From Diploptera punctata (taxonomy: Eukaryota > Arthropoda > Insecta > Blattodea > Blaberidae): DNA of 64,000 bases. Made by a program: the position numbers and the translations under genes. Shown in pieces: positions 44,450 to 55,577 of the stretch (position 1 is its first letter; every line of letters starts with the position of its first letter). The notes below the pieces were generated by a model, which saw nothing but the letters and a program-made list of their open reading frames with translations, had not been told where the DNA came from and did not search any database. Where the stretch lies: NCBI GenBank assembly GCA_030220185.1, contig JASPKZ010009921.1, positions 21,933-85,932 on the forward strand, in the 5' to 3' direction.

Positions 44450-45420
44450 ATGAGGTACAATATTTATTTTGCTTCTCCCTTCATCATCATCATCTGCCTT
44501 TCAAGTATTAGGCCCAGTGGCGCGTTACGGTCTCCCGCCATCTTCGAAAAGGTCGACCCACAGATCTTCTGCCTCGAGGAATGTAGTGAAGAATTTGTTT
44601 TGGTATTCTGTGACGATCCATGCGCTGAATATGGGCTAGCCAATTGTTTCTATATTCTTGGAGGTATTCAGATATAGGTACGATGTTTAACTCTCTGGCT
44701 ATTGTTGAATTTCTTTGGTGGTCTAGAAGGCTATAACCTGCAGTTCGTCGCAGAAATTTCATCTCCGTTGCTGTTATATGACGATCATCCTGAGTTCTGA
44801 TGGTCCAAGCTTCACTGCCATAACAGATTATGGGTCTAGCGAGAATTTTATAGATTTTCATTCTTGTGTGTCTCTGCACTTTTGATGGTTTAAAAACTTG
44901 GTTGATAATTCTTAAAGCTTTATAATAGTTTTGTATTTTAAAGGATATATCACATTCCTCATTATAAGTTAGATTATATCCTAAGTATTTTAATGAATTA
45001 ACTTACTCTAATATTGAATTCTGAATAAAATTTTACTTCTTACTGGGAATTTCCCTTGAAAGGCCATAACTTTAGATTTTGTTGTTGATATTTCCATGTT
45101 AAATCGTTGGGCTATTATATTAAGATGATGAGTGGAATATTGTAATTCATCTTCATTATTGCCGAAAAGCGCCTGATCATCTGCATATAAAAGTGTGTCT
45201 AAAATTGTGTGTCTTGAGAGAGGAATATTACCATGAACTGTCAATCTCCAGTGTGTGATGATAGCATTATATATATATATATATATATACATTATGTATA
45301 TATATACATGATGTATATATATACATTAAATATAAGTGGTGATAGAGGGCATCCTTGTCTGACTCCGCAATTTATATGTTTCAATCTGACAAATCTGTTC
45401 CTATTTGTACTGCTATGATG
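44450..45420 (-). pseudogene. RTE-D LINE, C-terminal RT fragment
   Basis: Reading leftward: GVRQGCPLSPLIFNV (about 45395-45350); an expanded TA repeat (45268-45325); LLYADDQALFGNNEDELQ with the catalytic YADD (about 45200-45160); MEISTTKSKVMAF; MKIYKILARPIICYGSEAW (about 44860-44800); IARELNIVPI; and GRRSVGRPFRRWRETVTRHW, stop near 44508. The 3' end has TAATACTTGAAAGG and an ATG-repeat tail (44484-44494). The 5' side is truncated at about 45420. A few frame breaks are present. Confidence 0.85.
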
Positions 45421-46480
45421 TTATTTTTATACCTAAGCATTATGGAAGAAGTTAGAAATCTGATTGAAACATTGTCAACTGAAGTGAAAGAGGGATTTAA
45501 AAAGTGCAACGTGGGTGAAAATTCGTGATATTGAGACGAACATGCATCGGATGGAGGACAGATTGAAATGGCTGGAATCTAAATTAGACTATCTCGAAAA
45601 CCAGAGTCGCCGTAATAATATTGTGATATATGGATTACATGAAGAAGACAGGGAGAGCTGGGAGGAAAACTGAACATATAGTTAAAAGAGTAGTGGCGCA
45701 AATCGGGATTGATATGGTGGACAGTGATATTGAAAGAGCGCACAGAGTAGGTCGTTGGAATAGTGGAAAGAGACCGGTTGTATGCAACTTATCACACTAC
45801 AAATTAAAATGTTGGATCCTTAGAGACAGTAAATATCTTAAAGGGACCGGTATCAATATTGCCGAAGACTTTAGTGAGAAGGTGCGCCGCGAAAGGACTT
45901 TCTTAAGCGACACATGCTCGAGGCGTGGAGGCAGGGCTGCCATGCAATCAAGAAATTTAATAAATTGATTATAAATGGACGAATCTGGAGCAGGGAACAA
46001 CTACAAAATATGGACAACTGTGAAAATGAATTTGAAGAGGTCATTGTCAGCGAGTCCCCAAAACCTACAGGGGACGCTTCAACAGCAGGTGGTCTCCTTA
46101 CAGCAGAGGAGGGAGAAAATTCTATACGAGAATGAGAGAGAGGGAGCACTAAGATACTAACTCCGAGGAATCCAGTAAACATACAGCACAAAACGGCCGA
46201 AGGCAAAAAGCGTACCCGACCTCTAAGAGGTGAACGACCGGCGGACACAAGAACTCCAACAAGAAAATCACTAAGGGCCGGTTTCACCAACACAGGTAAC
46301 CGTGTTACCGGTGAATTAAACGGAGCGTTTCCGAGCTTCACTACAATTTGCGTTTCACCAACAACAGTAACTTTTCACCGGGAGTTATTTCGTCGTATTT
46401 CGTTAGTAAACCGTAACCGCACTAATTTGGTCGGTAGAATCGGTGGGTGATATATAACGGAGGGTGATTCCTATATTAAA

Positions 46481-48830
46481 ATGGCGTGTGAAAGACTGGC
46501 CATTTTTAACATTGAACGTGAATATGGTTTTAATTATTATTTTGAAGGCCAATTGAATTGAAAAATACTCTAGTTGGGTAGAAGAACTGTGTGAATAGTT
46601 TGAAAATTACGATTACAGTGATATCGCAGACTTTCGAAGATACCAGGCCTGTCTACCTGATAGGCTACTGCACATTTGGATCATCGGAGAGGTAAGTTTA
46701 TTTCATTAATGAAACTGATTTTATTGATGTATAATACCAGTTCTTTACACAATGAATTACTAATTTTATTCACTCATGCTTATATATTTAAAACCAAGTT
46801 AGTATCGGTACAAAATAATGTCAGGTCATGTTTACTATTTGACTATTTTTTAACAATATATTTAATTACTGATTGCAGAATATATTTTAGAAAGCATTTG
46901 AGTTTTATTTGATATTCATAATATTTTGAGTTCTTAAATACAGTCGGCCTATTTTTGTTAAAATGGTTAGCAAATAATATAAATCTAGTATGAATACTGT
47001 CCTATTATATAAAACAAGTCAGGCATAAATGCAAGTAAGTTTATTCGTTAATGAAAATTATTTTATTCATGTATAATACCAGTACTTTACACAATGAATT
47101 ACTAATTTTATTCACTCATGAATACATATTTAAAAGCAAGTTAGTATCATTACAAAATAATGTGAGGTTATGTTTATTATTAATGGATTATTTTTGAACT
47201 ATATATTTAATTACCAATTACAGAAATATATTTTATAAAATATTTGGTTTTATTTGACATTCTTAATATTTTGGGATATTAAATACAGTAGGCCTATTTT
47301 TGTTGAAATTGTTAGCAAGTACCGTAATTTAAATCTAGTATGTATATACCTACAATATAGAACAAGTAATGAGATCCTAGGTCTAAATACAAATATTTCT
47401 AGAGATAATTTCCAAAAATGTGTTAATCTTAAATGCCTTGTAGATAATCAGTACCGGTAATATATCTGACATCCAAGACAATTTTCCTGTTATTTAACGT
47501 TAGAGCAGTGGGAATTATGCTAAAATTGTATAGTGGCCTAACATATATTGTCATTAATTGTAAGATCAAGTATTTCTCTGAAAACATGTTCCAGAACAGA
47601 ACAGTCATTATATGTAATGCAGCAGTTTCTCTATTATTTGATTTTATTATTCTAATTCTGTGATACTACTTTTCTTTAAATAATATGTTTTGACGAGTCT
47701 TAATATTGTAGACTAAACACCTGTAGCACTAAAAATAATTCATGAAATAACTGCAGATCAATGATAACATTTGATATATCAGCATGTGCAAATCTATGAT
47801 ATACAGAAGTTACAAATTGTAAGAAATGCAAGTTACTAAGCATACAGGGGAAAACTGCACTTAAACTAGCGTCAAATATTTTCGAAGTCCTATAGAATAA
47901 CAGTGTGCATGCACCAGAGTTTGTAGAGCCATCGATAACCCACAATCGAACCACATATTGATTATCATCCTGGATTACTATCCGTCGCTATGAAATTTAA
48001 ATGACCAATATTTGCAATAAGTCCCCAAATCTATGTTATAAAGATATATTAATACTATTAAATTTACCAAACTTTATTAAAAATGGGTGTACACTTACTT
48101 ATCGCTCCCTAACACTGATCCAATCAGCGATAACCCAAAACAGCGATAGAAAAATCATAGACTAAGTAATATACTCTGTGGAGAAAATAGCAGTTAGCAT
48201 CAAAATATTGTCTAACAGTGTCATAATATTGTGATTTGCATATTTAAATAAATACTTCAAAACTGTCTAATAATGTTATAAAATTGTTTGAAAAAGTTTA
48301 AAATAATAAATAATGTTAGTAAATACAAAAGAAGAGTTATAGTTTACAATAATATAACTGAAAAATCAAGCGCTAGTAAAAGTGCAGTTGAGCCAGCATA
48401 CAGTAATCCTTATGTATTATACACCAGTGGTATACTATGTTGATTGTGAAATCTATAATTTTAATTATTGATAAAATAACTCAGCTAGTTATGAATAATT
48501 CACTTGTACTGCTATATGCGTGTATTATGTGAGTTGATCTGTACAACACAATAAGTTTATATTACATACTGCTTTTTTTTTTTTAGAAATCAAGCCATTT
48601 CTCCAATAAATCAGCTGCTCCTGGCTTTGGACAATGATTAGATAAGGGTTCATCATTCAGGAGGGGTCAGGAGATCAACAGTCCTAAGATATTGTCTGCC
48701 GAGTCAGTTGTGCCATTGCAAGTTCTCGACTTCAAGCTACATCCCTAAAGACCGGAAGTTCAATGGATTACACAAACAAAGAATAAAGACCTGGTGATGG
48801 TGTTGCAGAATAGTTCAAGTAACTTGAAAT
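46481..48830 (+). pseudogene. HARBI1-like nuclease, two-exon remnant
   Basis: The first exon may start at ATG 46481 (MACERLAIFNIEREYGFNYY). After a frameshift it reads DYSDIADFRRYQACLPDRLL (46611) and ends at a consensus donor (GAG then GTAAGT at 46692). A poly-T tract and AG at 48571-48586 form a strong acceptor. The next exon reads NQAISPINQLLLALDND, then after breaks GVRRSTVLR (about 48661), and a SSYIP near 48745. The order 'NxAxSPxxQLLxAL ... GVxxSTVxR' is that of HARBI1 nucleases just before the DDE domain. I do not see the DDE residues, so either the rest is eroded or my reading of frames is incomplete. Confidence 0.5.
46692..47385. repeat. Two-copy tandem duplication, period about 343 bp
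   Basis: Landmarks recur at the same spacing: GTAAGTTTATT at 46692 and 47035; TTTACACAATGAATTACTAA at about 46743 and 47086; and AATACAGT followed by GGCCTATTTTTGTT at about 46937 and 47282. Both copies lie in the presumed intron of the HARBI1-like gene, and the first overlaps its splice donor. Divergence looks near 10-15 percent by eye. Confidence 0.85.
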
Positions 48831-49930
48831 ACTACTTCTCTTTAAAAGTGAAGGCTATTTGTAAATCAAATATGACATTTTGTGACATCATTGCTAGGTG
48901 AAGAACAATTTATGGCAAATTATAACATATGCAACTATTAAGTCTAACAGTTATAAATATTTATACACATCAGTCTTAAACTTAGAACAGCTTAAAAAAA
49001 TAACTCACCCTAGCTTACATTTCTCATATTGTAAAATGTAACGTTGTTAGTTACGTCATATAACTTTGTTATAATTTCTCTATAAATTATTTTTTTCATA
49101 ATTGGGTTTGGAGAGATGGATTTCAAGGGATATACAGTATATGTTGAAACAGATGTCCATGTTAATGTATTTCTGTCTTCTTTGTACACACTTGCAGATA
49201 ACATGTACAATGAATCTTAAATCAGAATGTTGAAGGTTATTGAGAAGCTCTTCAGTTCTAGGATGTGATGTAGGAATTAATTTAAAACTGATTAATGAAT
49301 TTCATATCATTGGGCTACTGATGTTTTACACAATATTTTAAGATATGCAGGTGAGCAAGTACTTCAGGACGTTCTTAATCTCAATTTAGTTGCATTATTT
49401 GAGAAAGAAAAATATTATTTTAACCGAGACAACAATGGTGTAAAGTGAAGGCTCATCAAATCCCATTGTAGAGTAAATTGTTAATTATATTTTTGTTCTA
49501 TAATATTTTAATCTATGATGATACTGTAATAATTTTAAAATATTTTAGGTTTTTATGTGATTTATTGTTATACATTCAAAATGTGCAGTACAATTTTAAA
49601 TATTTTACTAAAACTGATTGCCTGTGAACATTTGAGAGATGCTGTAGAATGTTACGCAGTATGAAATTATAAAATGAGTAAATTATATACATGTTCCTCA
49701 GTCTTATTGTTTTGCAGTTTGTTGTATCTGATAGAAACAATAAGATATTTGAAGAAGTAAATAATAAGAGTTTATTTATATGAATTATTGTATAATTTTG
49801 AAAAATATTAAATAAAATATAATTTCAAAATAATTACTTCTATGTGTTACCCATAGTGTTTTCAAGTCATTTTCAAACATATTCCTGTATTTAATGTTTT
49901 ATTTTAGGAAGTAATATTTTGAGGTTCTTT
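47390..49930. other. Interior of the Harbinger-like element, mostly unassigned
   Basis: Apart from the putative exon at 48587-48830 I see no domain. The sequence is uniformly AT-rich with short open frames only. Confidence 0.45.
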
Positions 49931-49931
49931 T

Positions 49932-50082
49932 AATTAAATTATTTGGAGTCTGTTCATCTTAACTCAATATTAATGTTGATTTGTTCTTGAACATGTTTCG
50001 ATTATAGCATATCAATGATTATGATATAAGCGAAACATGTTCAAGATAATCAACATTAATATTGACTCCAAATAATTTAATT
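49932..50082. repeat. 150-bp palindromic repeat
   Basis: The left arm (AATTAAATTATTTGGAGTC ... CTTGAACATGTTTCG) is the inverse of the right arm (CGAAACATGTTCAAG ... GACTCCAAATAATTTAATT). The left arm has about 15 extra bases, and the loop at 50001-50030 is about 30 bases. Wording of the arms resembles Penelope-like 3' regions, suggesting two head-to-head ends. Confidence 0.8.
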
Positions 50083-50282
50083 AATATTCCTGTATGTTAC
50101 GTTGGAGACTATCTTTTCTTGAGGAAATGCAGTGATGGAATTGAAGACTATAGGGAAAAAGAGAGGTAAGTCAGTAAATGTGATAAAAAAAAATCAGTTA
50201 AGGGCACATTCATATAGCTTGAGCAGTGAATTTTATATGGGCTAAATTATGGAGCAAAAGTAAGGCTAGTCACTGAGATTTT

Positions 50283-50590
50283 TTTTTGCAAATGCCCCAG
50301 GTTGCCCTTCGACATTCCTGGTGTTCCCTCCTGGCATGGCGTACTTGTAACCCACTTCTGAGGTTGGGGCGCCTGGAAGGCAGGGTTACATTGCCCCGAT
50401 GATATGATGGATGATGATAGTGGTGCACCAGGAGAGTCCCTAATCCCAAGCTTAATCTAAGATGAATATGAATACAATGATTTCGATGGCCATATGATTT
50501 CGGGGACCGTTTGGGTCTTACAGGTGAGGAAAAACCCAGAAAAACTGTCCCGACCGGGGATCGAACCCAAGGCCCATTTGATAGTGAAAA
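50283..50590 (-). repeat. tRNA-derived SINE, tail type alpha, with A-tail
   Basis: Minus-strand reading: head end with the B-box region (GGTTCGATCCCCGGTCGGG, about 50570-50550), the body CCCAAACGGTCCCCGAAAT, then alpha-tail GACTCTCCTGGTGCACC, CTTCCAGGCGCCCC and CCTGGGGCATTTGC, followed by an A run (T run at 50280-50289 on the plus strand). Confidence 0.8.
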
Positions 50591-50594
50591 AAAA

Positions 50595-51080
50595 AAGGTA
50601 AGTCTATAGTGAACAGGGAAAAGGAAAGCAAGTCATTTTAATCTAACTGTTGCAGTGCAGGTGTAGAGTAATAGAACTGGATTTATTCAATATTGGTCTT
50701 ATTTGGGAGGAGAATTACATGTACACTATTTTTTCATTGTATTGCTTCATATGTTGTTTTACTAGTAATATTGTGCGAGAAAAGTGAAAACTGGAATCAC
50801 ATACATTCAAAATGAATGAGTATGATCAATAACTGTGTATCTTATGAAAGGCTGTAAGAAGAGGAAGAGTTTTTGGCAGGATGAAAGATACTAACAAAAA
50901 ATTGAGAGCTCAGATTCATGAAACTGGAGACTCCTGTAATTGTAGGTTAAAATATTTAAAACGTATTGATGTAAATCAGCAAAATAAATGAATCAACAAA
51001 TTCAAAATTTACAATGTTAGAGGCACAATCTTTATATATATTAAAATTAATGTTGGGAAGTAAACATTATGAGGTTATAT
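50595..51080. other. No recognised gene
   Basis: Unassigned AT-rich sequence inside the Harbinger-like element. Confidence 0.45.
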
Positions 51081-51083
51081 CAT

Positions 51084-51745
51084 TAATAGTGAGTGGAGAA
51101 CATATTTTTAATAACTCACGTCATACAATTTCAAATTTATTTGATTTAAGTCCATTGGTTTCGAATGAATTTTTCATTCATCTTCAGTTTATTTTCATGA
51201 CACCAACTGTTGAAATTCTATGTTTTGTTGATTTCACCATGGTTACCTCTAACGCTGCCATCTTTTGGTTGGCTTTATAAATTTTGAAATAAAATTTTTT
51301 TCTATAGGAATATCAAAATTCATTGATCAATATTTATTCTTTTGAATGAATATCTTCTCCCAAACTGTTAATTCTAATAGTTTATCCAATTGTTTCAAAA
51401 GTTTTGCATCTCTATTAATTTTATGATGTTCTAATAAACTATGTGCAGCAATTGCTGATTTTTAAATTTCACAATTTGAAACAATTGGATAAACCATTAG
51501 AATGAACAGTTTGGGAGAAGATATTCATTCAAAAGAATAAATATCGATCAATGAATTTTGATATTCCTATAGAAAAAAATTTATAATGCCAACCAAATAT
51601 GGCAGAATTAGAGAATTGGTGAAATCAACAACTGAAAATAAACTGAAGATGAATGAAAAATTCATTCAAAACCAATGGTCTTAAATCAAATAAATTTGAA
51701 ATTGTATGAGGTGAGTTATTAAAAATATGTTCTCCACTCACTATT
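51084..51745. mobile_element. Large foldback, arms about 300 bp
   Basis: The left arm (51084-51399) and right arm (51475-51745) are inverse copies over nearly their full length, around a 75-base spacer. Shared landmarks are GTGAGTGGAGAACATATTTT, GAATATCTTCTCCCAAACTG and TTTATCCAATTGTTTCAAA. The left arm has two extra pieces (near 51200-51230 and 51275-51290), so the arms have diverged by indels. No coding capacity is seen. Confidence 0.88.
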
Positions 51746-51749
51746 AACT

Positions 51750-52245
51750 TTATATATATGTTTGGTCCCACAATATTAAACAGAGGAGGCCAAAATAAAT
51801 GAAGATGATGCTCTCCTTCATAGTAAAGTTTCAGATACAAGGTAAGAATTTCAGATGAAAATTATGCAAATGAAATAAAGATATATGTAAAAAAGTTTTC
51901 AGTTTATAAATGCCATTTCAAAATAGAGAATTGAAAATATCCGAAAATCTATAAATACTAATGCAGAGATAGGCAAGGATATGTAAGGCAAACACACCAA
52001 CAGGCAGACCAAATTGTCCAAAACTGGTTATGGAACACACATCATTTAAGGGTCCTGAAAGCCATTATAGCATAAAGAAAACAGAAGTTGTATTTACCTG
52101 GGGAACTGTGTATTTTTAACAACGTATAACATGTATAAAGACAATTATTCTGAAAACTTTATATCTTCTGAAATGTATTAAACCATTTTCATAACACAGT
52201 TCAACATTTAATTTGGATACCCCAGAAACGATTCGTATAGTATCT
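51750..52245. other. No recognised gene
   Basis: Unassigned sequence in the Harbinger-like element. Confidence 0.45.
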
Positions 52246-52309
52246 GTGATGAATTTACTGCTAATAAGAAGTCGCTCCTGTTCAGTTAAGTACCATTGCA
52301 AATGAAGAG

Positions 52310-52588
52310 ATGAGGCTGGAGATAGAGAAGAAGGTAATGTATCTTGAAACTGAAAACAAGGTTCACATAGCAAGAACTGAGATTATTATAACGGCCAGAG
52401 GGAAGCATGGAAGAGAAGTACTAAATTTATTTCCATGGATTTTCAGAAAAATCTCCCCTGTCCAAACATCATATATTACAAGCAACGATTTAGCTACTTT
52501 TCTTTCAACATTCAAAAGTTGTTTGATAACAAGGTCATTTTCTATATTTATTCTGAAACTCATGGTAGGAAAGGAGCCAATAAGGTAA
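52310..52588 (+). CDS. Unrecognised open frame in the Harbinger-like element
   Basis: An open frame of 92 codons begins MRLEIEKKVMYLETENKVHI, a short charged helical stretch, and then loses any pattern. Two-gene PIF/Harbinger elements carry a Myb/SANT-like partner whose C-terminus is often a charged helix, but no tryptophan-repeat motif is visible here. The minus-strand frame 52116-52373 overlaps and is equally plausible. I do not assign a function. Confidence 0.2.
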   Translation: MRLEIEKKVMYLETENKVHIARTEIIITARGKHGREVLNLFPWIFRKISPVQTSYITSNDLATFLSTFKSCLITRSFSIFILKLMVGKEPIR

Positions 52589-52639
52589 CTTCATTTCTTA
52601 TTAATCAGTATATTACAAACATCCTTAACCCAAAAATCT

Positions 52640-53790
52640 AGTAGTTAAATATATTCTGTGAATCTGCAGGAGGGCAAATAAAAATTACATGCTCTTTAGA
52701 TATTTACACTACATTGTTCATGAGAAGACACATTTGCAGTCAGTTCTTGTCACATTCCCAATAAGTGGACCTACATACCTAGAATGTGACAAGGGTATGG
52801 GTCTGATAAAGTCAAACATTTTTAGTGAAATTCGTTAAGACTGGGTTGCAGTATTCCAAAGTGCAACAATGAAAATAATGAATATATGTAAGACAAAAAG
52901 AAAACTCTCACTGTTCTTATAATAGGTCCAGGAACAACCAAAAAAATTGAGCTTCCCAAGATCTACTCCAAGTTTTACAAATTAAACTAATCTGTTCCAT
53001 CACAAGTTCATCCGCAGACAGGACGTTCCTATATTATGATTACACCTGAATAACCATGAAGCACAAGGGTTTGTAATCTAGCAATTCTATGCATTGAGAG
53101 GGAGAAATGTTGGAATTTTTTTTAAGGACCTCTCATCAGATTTGTTGCTTAATGGCTCCAAATCACCTTATATATATATAACATGGCTTGCATTATCATA
53201 ATCATTTTGCATGTTATTAAATAATTCTTCCAAGAATGAGAGTTTACAGCAGCAACATTTTCAGGAGATGGATTAGATACTTTGTGAAACACTGTAATAC
53301 ATGGTCCCAACCAAAATAATTGCTCTTCTTATACCATTAAAATGGCTTGTTCCATGAAAACTTTTACATAACCCAAATATACTAAAGCATTCCAATGATG
53401 ATGATGATGATGATGATAATACACTACCATATTATATTAATGTAAAAGTGTTTTTAAATCAATCATTAGGTTAATTTAAAAACAGGCCTAATCAAGAAAA
53501 AATATTTTTCGTCGTTACGCATGTTTTATGGATAGTTTCTTATTTCCTATAGTTTCAACGTTTCTATATTAATTCTATTATAGTTTTGAAAATCTTTCGT
53601 TGGACATGTTCTTTATTTCTGGCAAATTTTCCACGTGTACTAATAATACGACGTGATCTGTGGAACGTGTTTGTGTTGGTTCAATGTGTTTATTTAGGTT
53701 TCTATGGTAACGCGATAAGTAACAACCAATAGCATTTCTTTCCCCTCCTACAAATTTGTTCCGCTTGAATATGAGGTATGAGAAATATAC
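52640..53790. other. No recognised gene
   Basis: Right part of the Harbinger-like element. A short GAT repeat lies at 53396-53418. No domain is seen. Confidence 0.45.
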
Positions 53791-54099
53791 GATTCAAAAT
53801 AATTTTAACGGTAAACCGCCAGTTTGTTTACGTCGGTGTTATATGGCGTGGTGAAACGCAAACACGCTTAGTTATTTTTCACCCGGTTATGTAACTCGTC
53901 GTGAAGGTTAAATTTCACCGATGTTGGTGAAACCGGCCCTAAGAGGTGAACGACCGGCGGACACAAGAACTCCAACAAGAAAATCACTAAGATTTCTGAA
54001 TTTACCCGCAGAAAAGGAACTATTGAGAGGTGGAAGTTCGAAAAATACTGGTAGGACTAATGACAAGGGAACACAATAGTGTTTGTTGACAGTCGGTTC

Positions 54100-54600
54100 A
54101 TGGAATAATCGAAGGGTTTAAACAATAACTTTCAATGGACAGATGTGTAGAGTTTATAGAGACGTCTGATATATTAGCTCTATTAGAAACATGGTTAAAA
54201 GCTAATGAATGCGTAAATCTGTGTAATATGAAAGGTTATTTTAAGGGTAATGAAAATAGAGGCAAGAGCGGTAGATATCCATGCGGTTTTGCCATTTTAT
54301 ATAAAGCTAACTTAGACCCATATATTAAAAATGTAAATATGTGCTTTAAAAGAGGCAATTTGTGTATATTACCACACAGGCAGAGCAGAATTGTGTATGT
54401 TGTCTATTTCCACCGCCCAACCCCTAATTTTCCAGGTATGGCCAACCAAAATTTTTTTCGTTGAATTGTCTGACTCGTTGGCAGAAATAAAAAGATAGGT
54501 TTCCGGAAGCGGGAATAATAATTTTAGGGGACTAATATTACTACTTTGTATTACACACACATTTTCATGGTGAAAGAAATAACGTTCTATTTATGTAATA
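54100..54600 (+). pseudogene. LINE ORF2 endonuclease fragment
   Basis: Open from 54135 to 54464: MDRCVEFIETSDILALLETW includes the catalytic-Glu motif ETWL. Then NRGKSGRYPCGFAILYKANL and SRIVYVVYFHRP, where YxRP is usual in this endonuclease class. Downstream ILGD wording (54520) is out of frame. The rest of ORF2 is missing. Confidence 0.7.
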
Positions 54601-54689
54601 CAGCTCAAATAGTGCAGCACTCGATTCGAAGTATTAGTTCTTCAGTACTGGTAGTGTGAGTGAAAACTTCCAATAAGTAGACCAATATT

Positions 54690-54832
54690 GAGGTTGGAGA
54701 ATAACATTAATTATGATTTGAGGGACGTAGATTATACAGGGGATGATTGGAAAACATTAGCTCAGGATAGGGATTATGGAGATCTTACGTCCGCACAGCC
54801 ATGAACCTATGGGTTCGTTAGTGCCAGTGAGT
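54690..54832 (+). repeat. RTE-A extreme 3' end
   Basis: Reads NNINYDLRDVDYTGDDWK codons, then CATGAACCTATGGGTTCG and GTGCCAGTGAGTTAG, followed directly by an (AAT)n run. It is a 5'-truncated RTE-A copy of about 140 bases. Confidence 0.85.
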
Positions 54833-54835
54833 TAG

Positions 54836-54932
<97 letters not shown>
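54836..54932. repeat. (AAT)n microsatellite, about 31 units
   Basis: The longest AAT run in the window. It directly follows an RTE-A 3' end. Confidence 0.95.
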
Positions 54933-54934
54933 GC

Positions 54935-55575
54935 AATAATAACACTGATATAGGGTGGAGCATTAGTCAGTTAACCCAAAATCCAAATATGTGATTTTCT
55001 GTAACTTAAAACATCCATACATTTATACTGTTTACCTTATTAGCAAATTACCTCAAGTAGAAATATTTGAAATAATATTCTGAAAATCCGGTATTCAAAC
55101 CCCAGATTCAACTTATCTATTTTTGTTTCCTTGCAACTATGTTCATTGCATAACTAACTTATGCCGTCTCCATAACACCCCATATCAATTCGTACGTCAT
55201 CATTACTCAAGCACAGTTCTCTAAACCTCGAGTATCTTCACCTTCCTCTCTGTCGCTCCTCCTATCTCAAGCCTTCCGCCTATGAGGGCTCGCTCCCTAG
55301 AGCTATGAGATTATTATGTCTAATGCAAGTTGCAATTTCATATTTAATGCGTATAAATCATATTCCATGGCCTACCAGTTTATAAAAATTACATTTCTTA
55401 ATAAAACTTACAACCACGTAAGATTAAATTTAAATACATATACAGCTTTTTCGTTAATAGTAGAATTTACAATTTAATTATATATATTGTAAAAAATAAT
55501 TTATAAATTTATTTTAAACTTTACTGTACATGCATATTTTTCTTTAGTTATAGAATATGAATTGCAGTTATCCAC
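54935..55575. other. No recognised gene
   Basis: Unassigned AT-rich sequence. Confidence 0.45.
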
Positions 55576-55577
55576 TA

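Larger units (their letters stand above)
46275..53939 (+). mobile_element. PIF/Harbinger-like DNA transposon, 7.7 kb
   Basis: Terminal inverted repeats GGGCCGGTTTCACCAACA (46275-46292) and its inverse (53922-53939) are perfect over 17-18 bases, with looser similarity beyond. TAA lies just outside each end (46272-46274, 53940-53942), the 3-bp target preferred by PIF/Harbinger. A HARBI1-like nuclease remnant lies inside. Unusually, a longer 51-base segment of the host LINE is repeated on both sides. The interior contains a tandem duplication, a SINE and two foldbacks, so the element is old and has grown by insertion. Confidence 0.85.
45442..54083 (+). pseudogene. LINE ORF1, interrupted
   Basis: The N-terminal coiled coil (MEEVRNLIETLSTEVKEG; RMEDRLKWLESKLDYLENQS) leads to the L1-ORF1-like RRM-type motif SRRNNIVIYGLHEEDRESW (about 45606). 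ERAHRVGRWNSGKRPVV (about 45737) and a C-terminal domain to about 46000 follow. A basic tail (KKRTRPLRGERPADTRTPTR, about 46206) is cut at 46274 by the Harbinger-like element. FLNLPAEKELLRGG then follows at 53994, ending near 54083. At least three frame breaks occur before the insertion (45527, 45650, 45930). Confidence 0.75.
45427..54640 (+). mobile_element. LINE split by a PIF/Harbinger-like element
   Basis: ORF1 (from 45442) is interrupted at 46274. Its last part and the endonuclease start of ORF2 resume at 53943. The two halves join at the sequence duplicated around the insertion. The RT is absent: after the endonuclease (about 54600) the sequence gives way to an RTE-A fragment. The type resembles the jockey/CR1/L2 group (L1-like ORF1, ETWL endonuclease motif). 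Confidence 0.8.
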
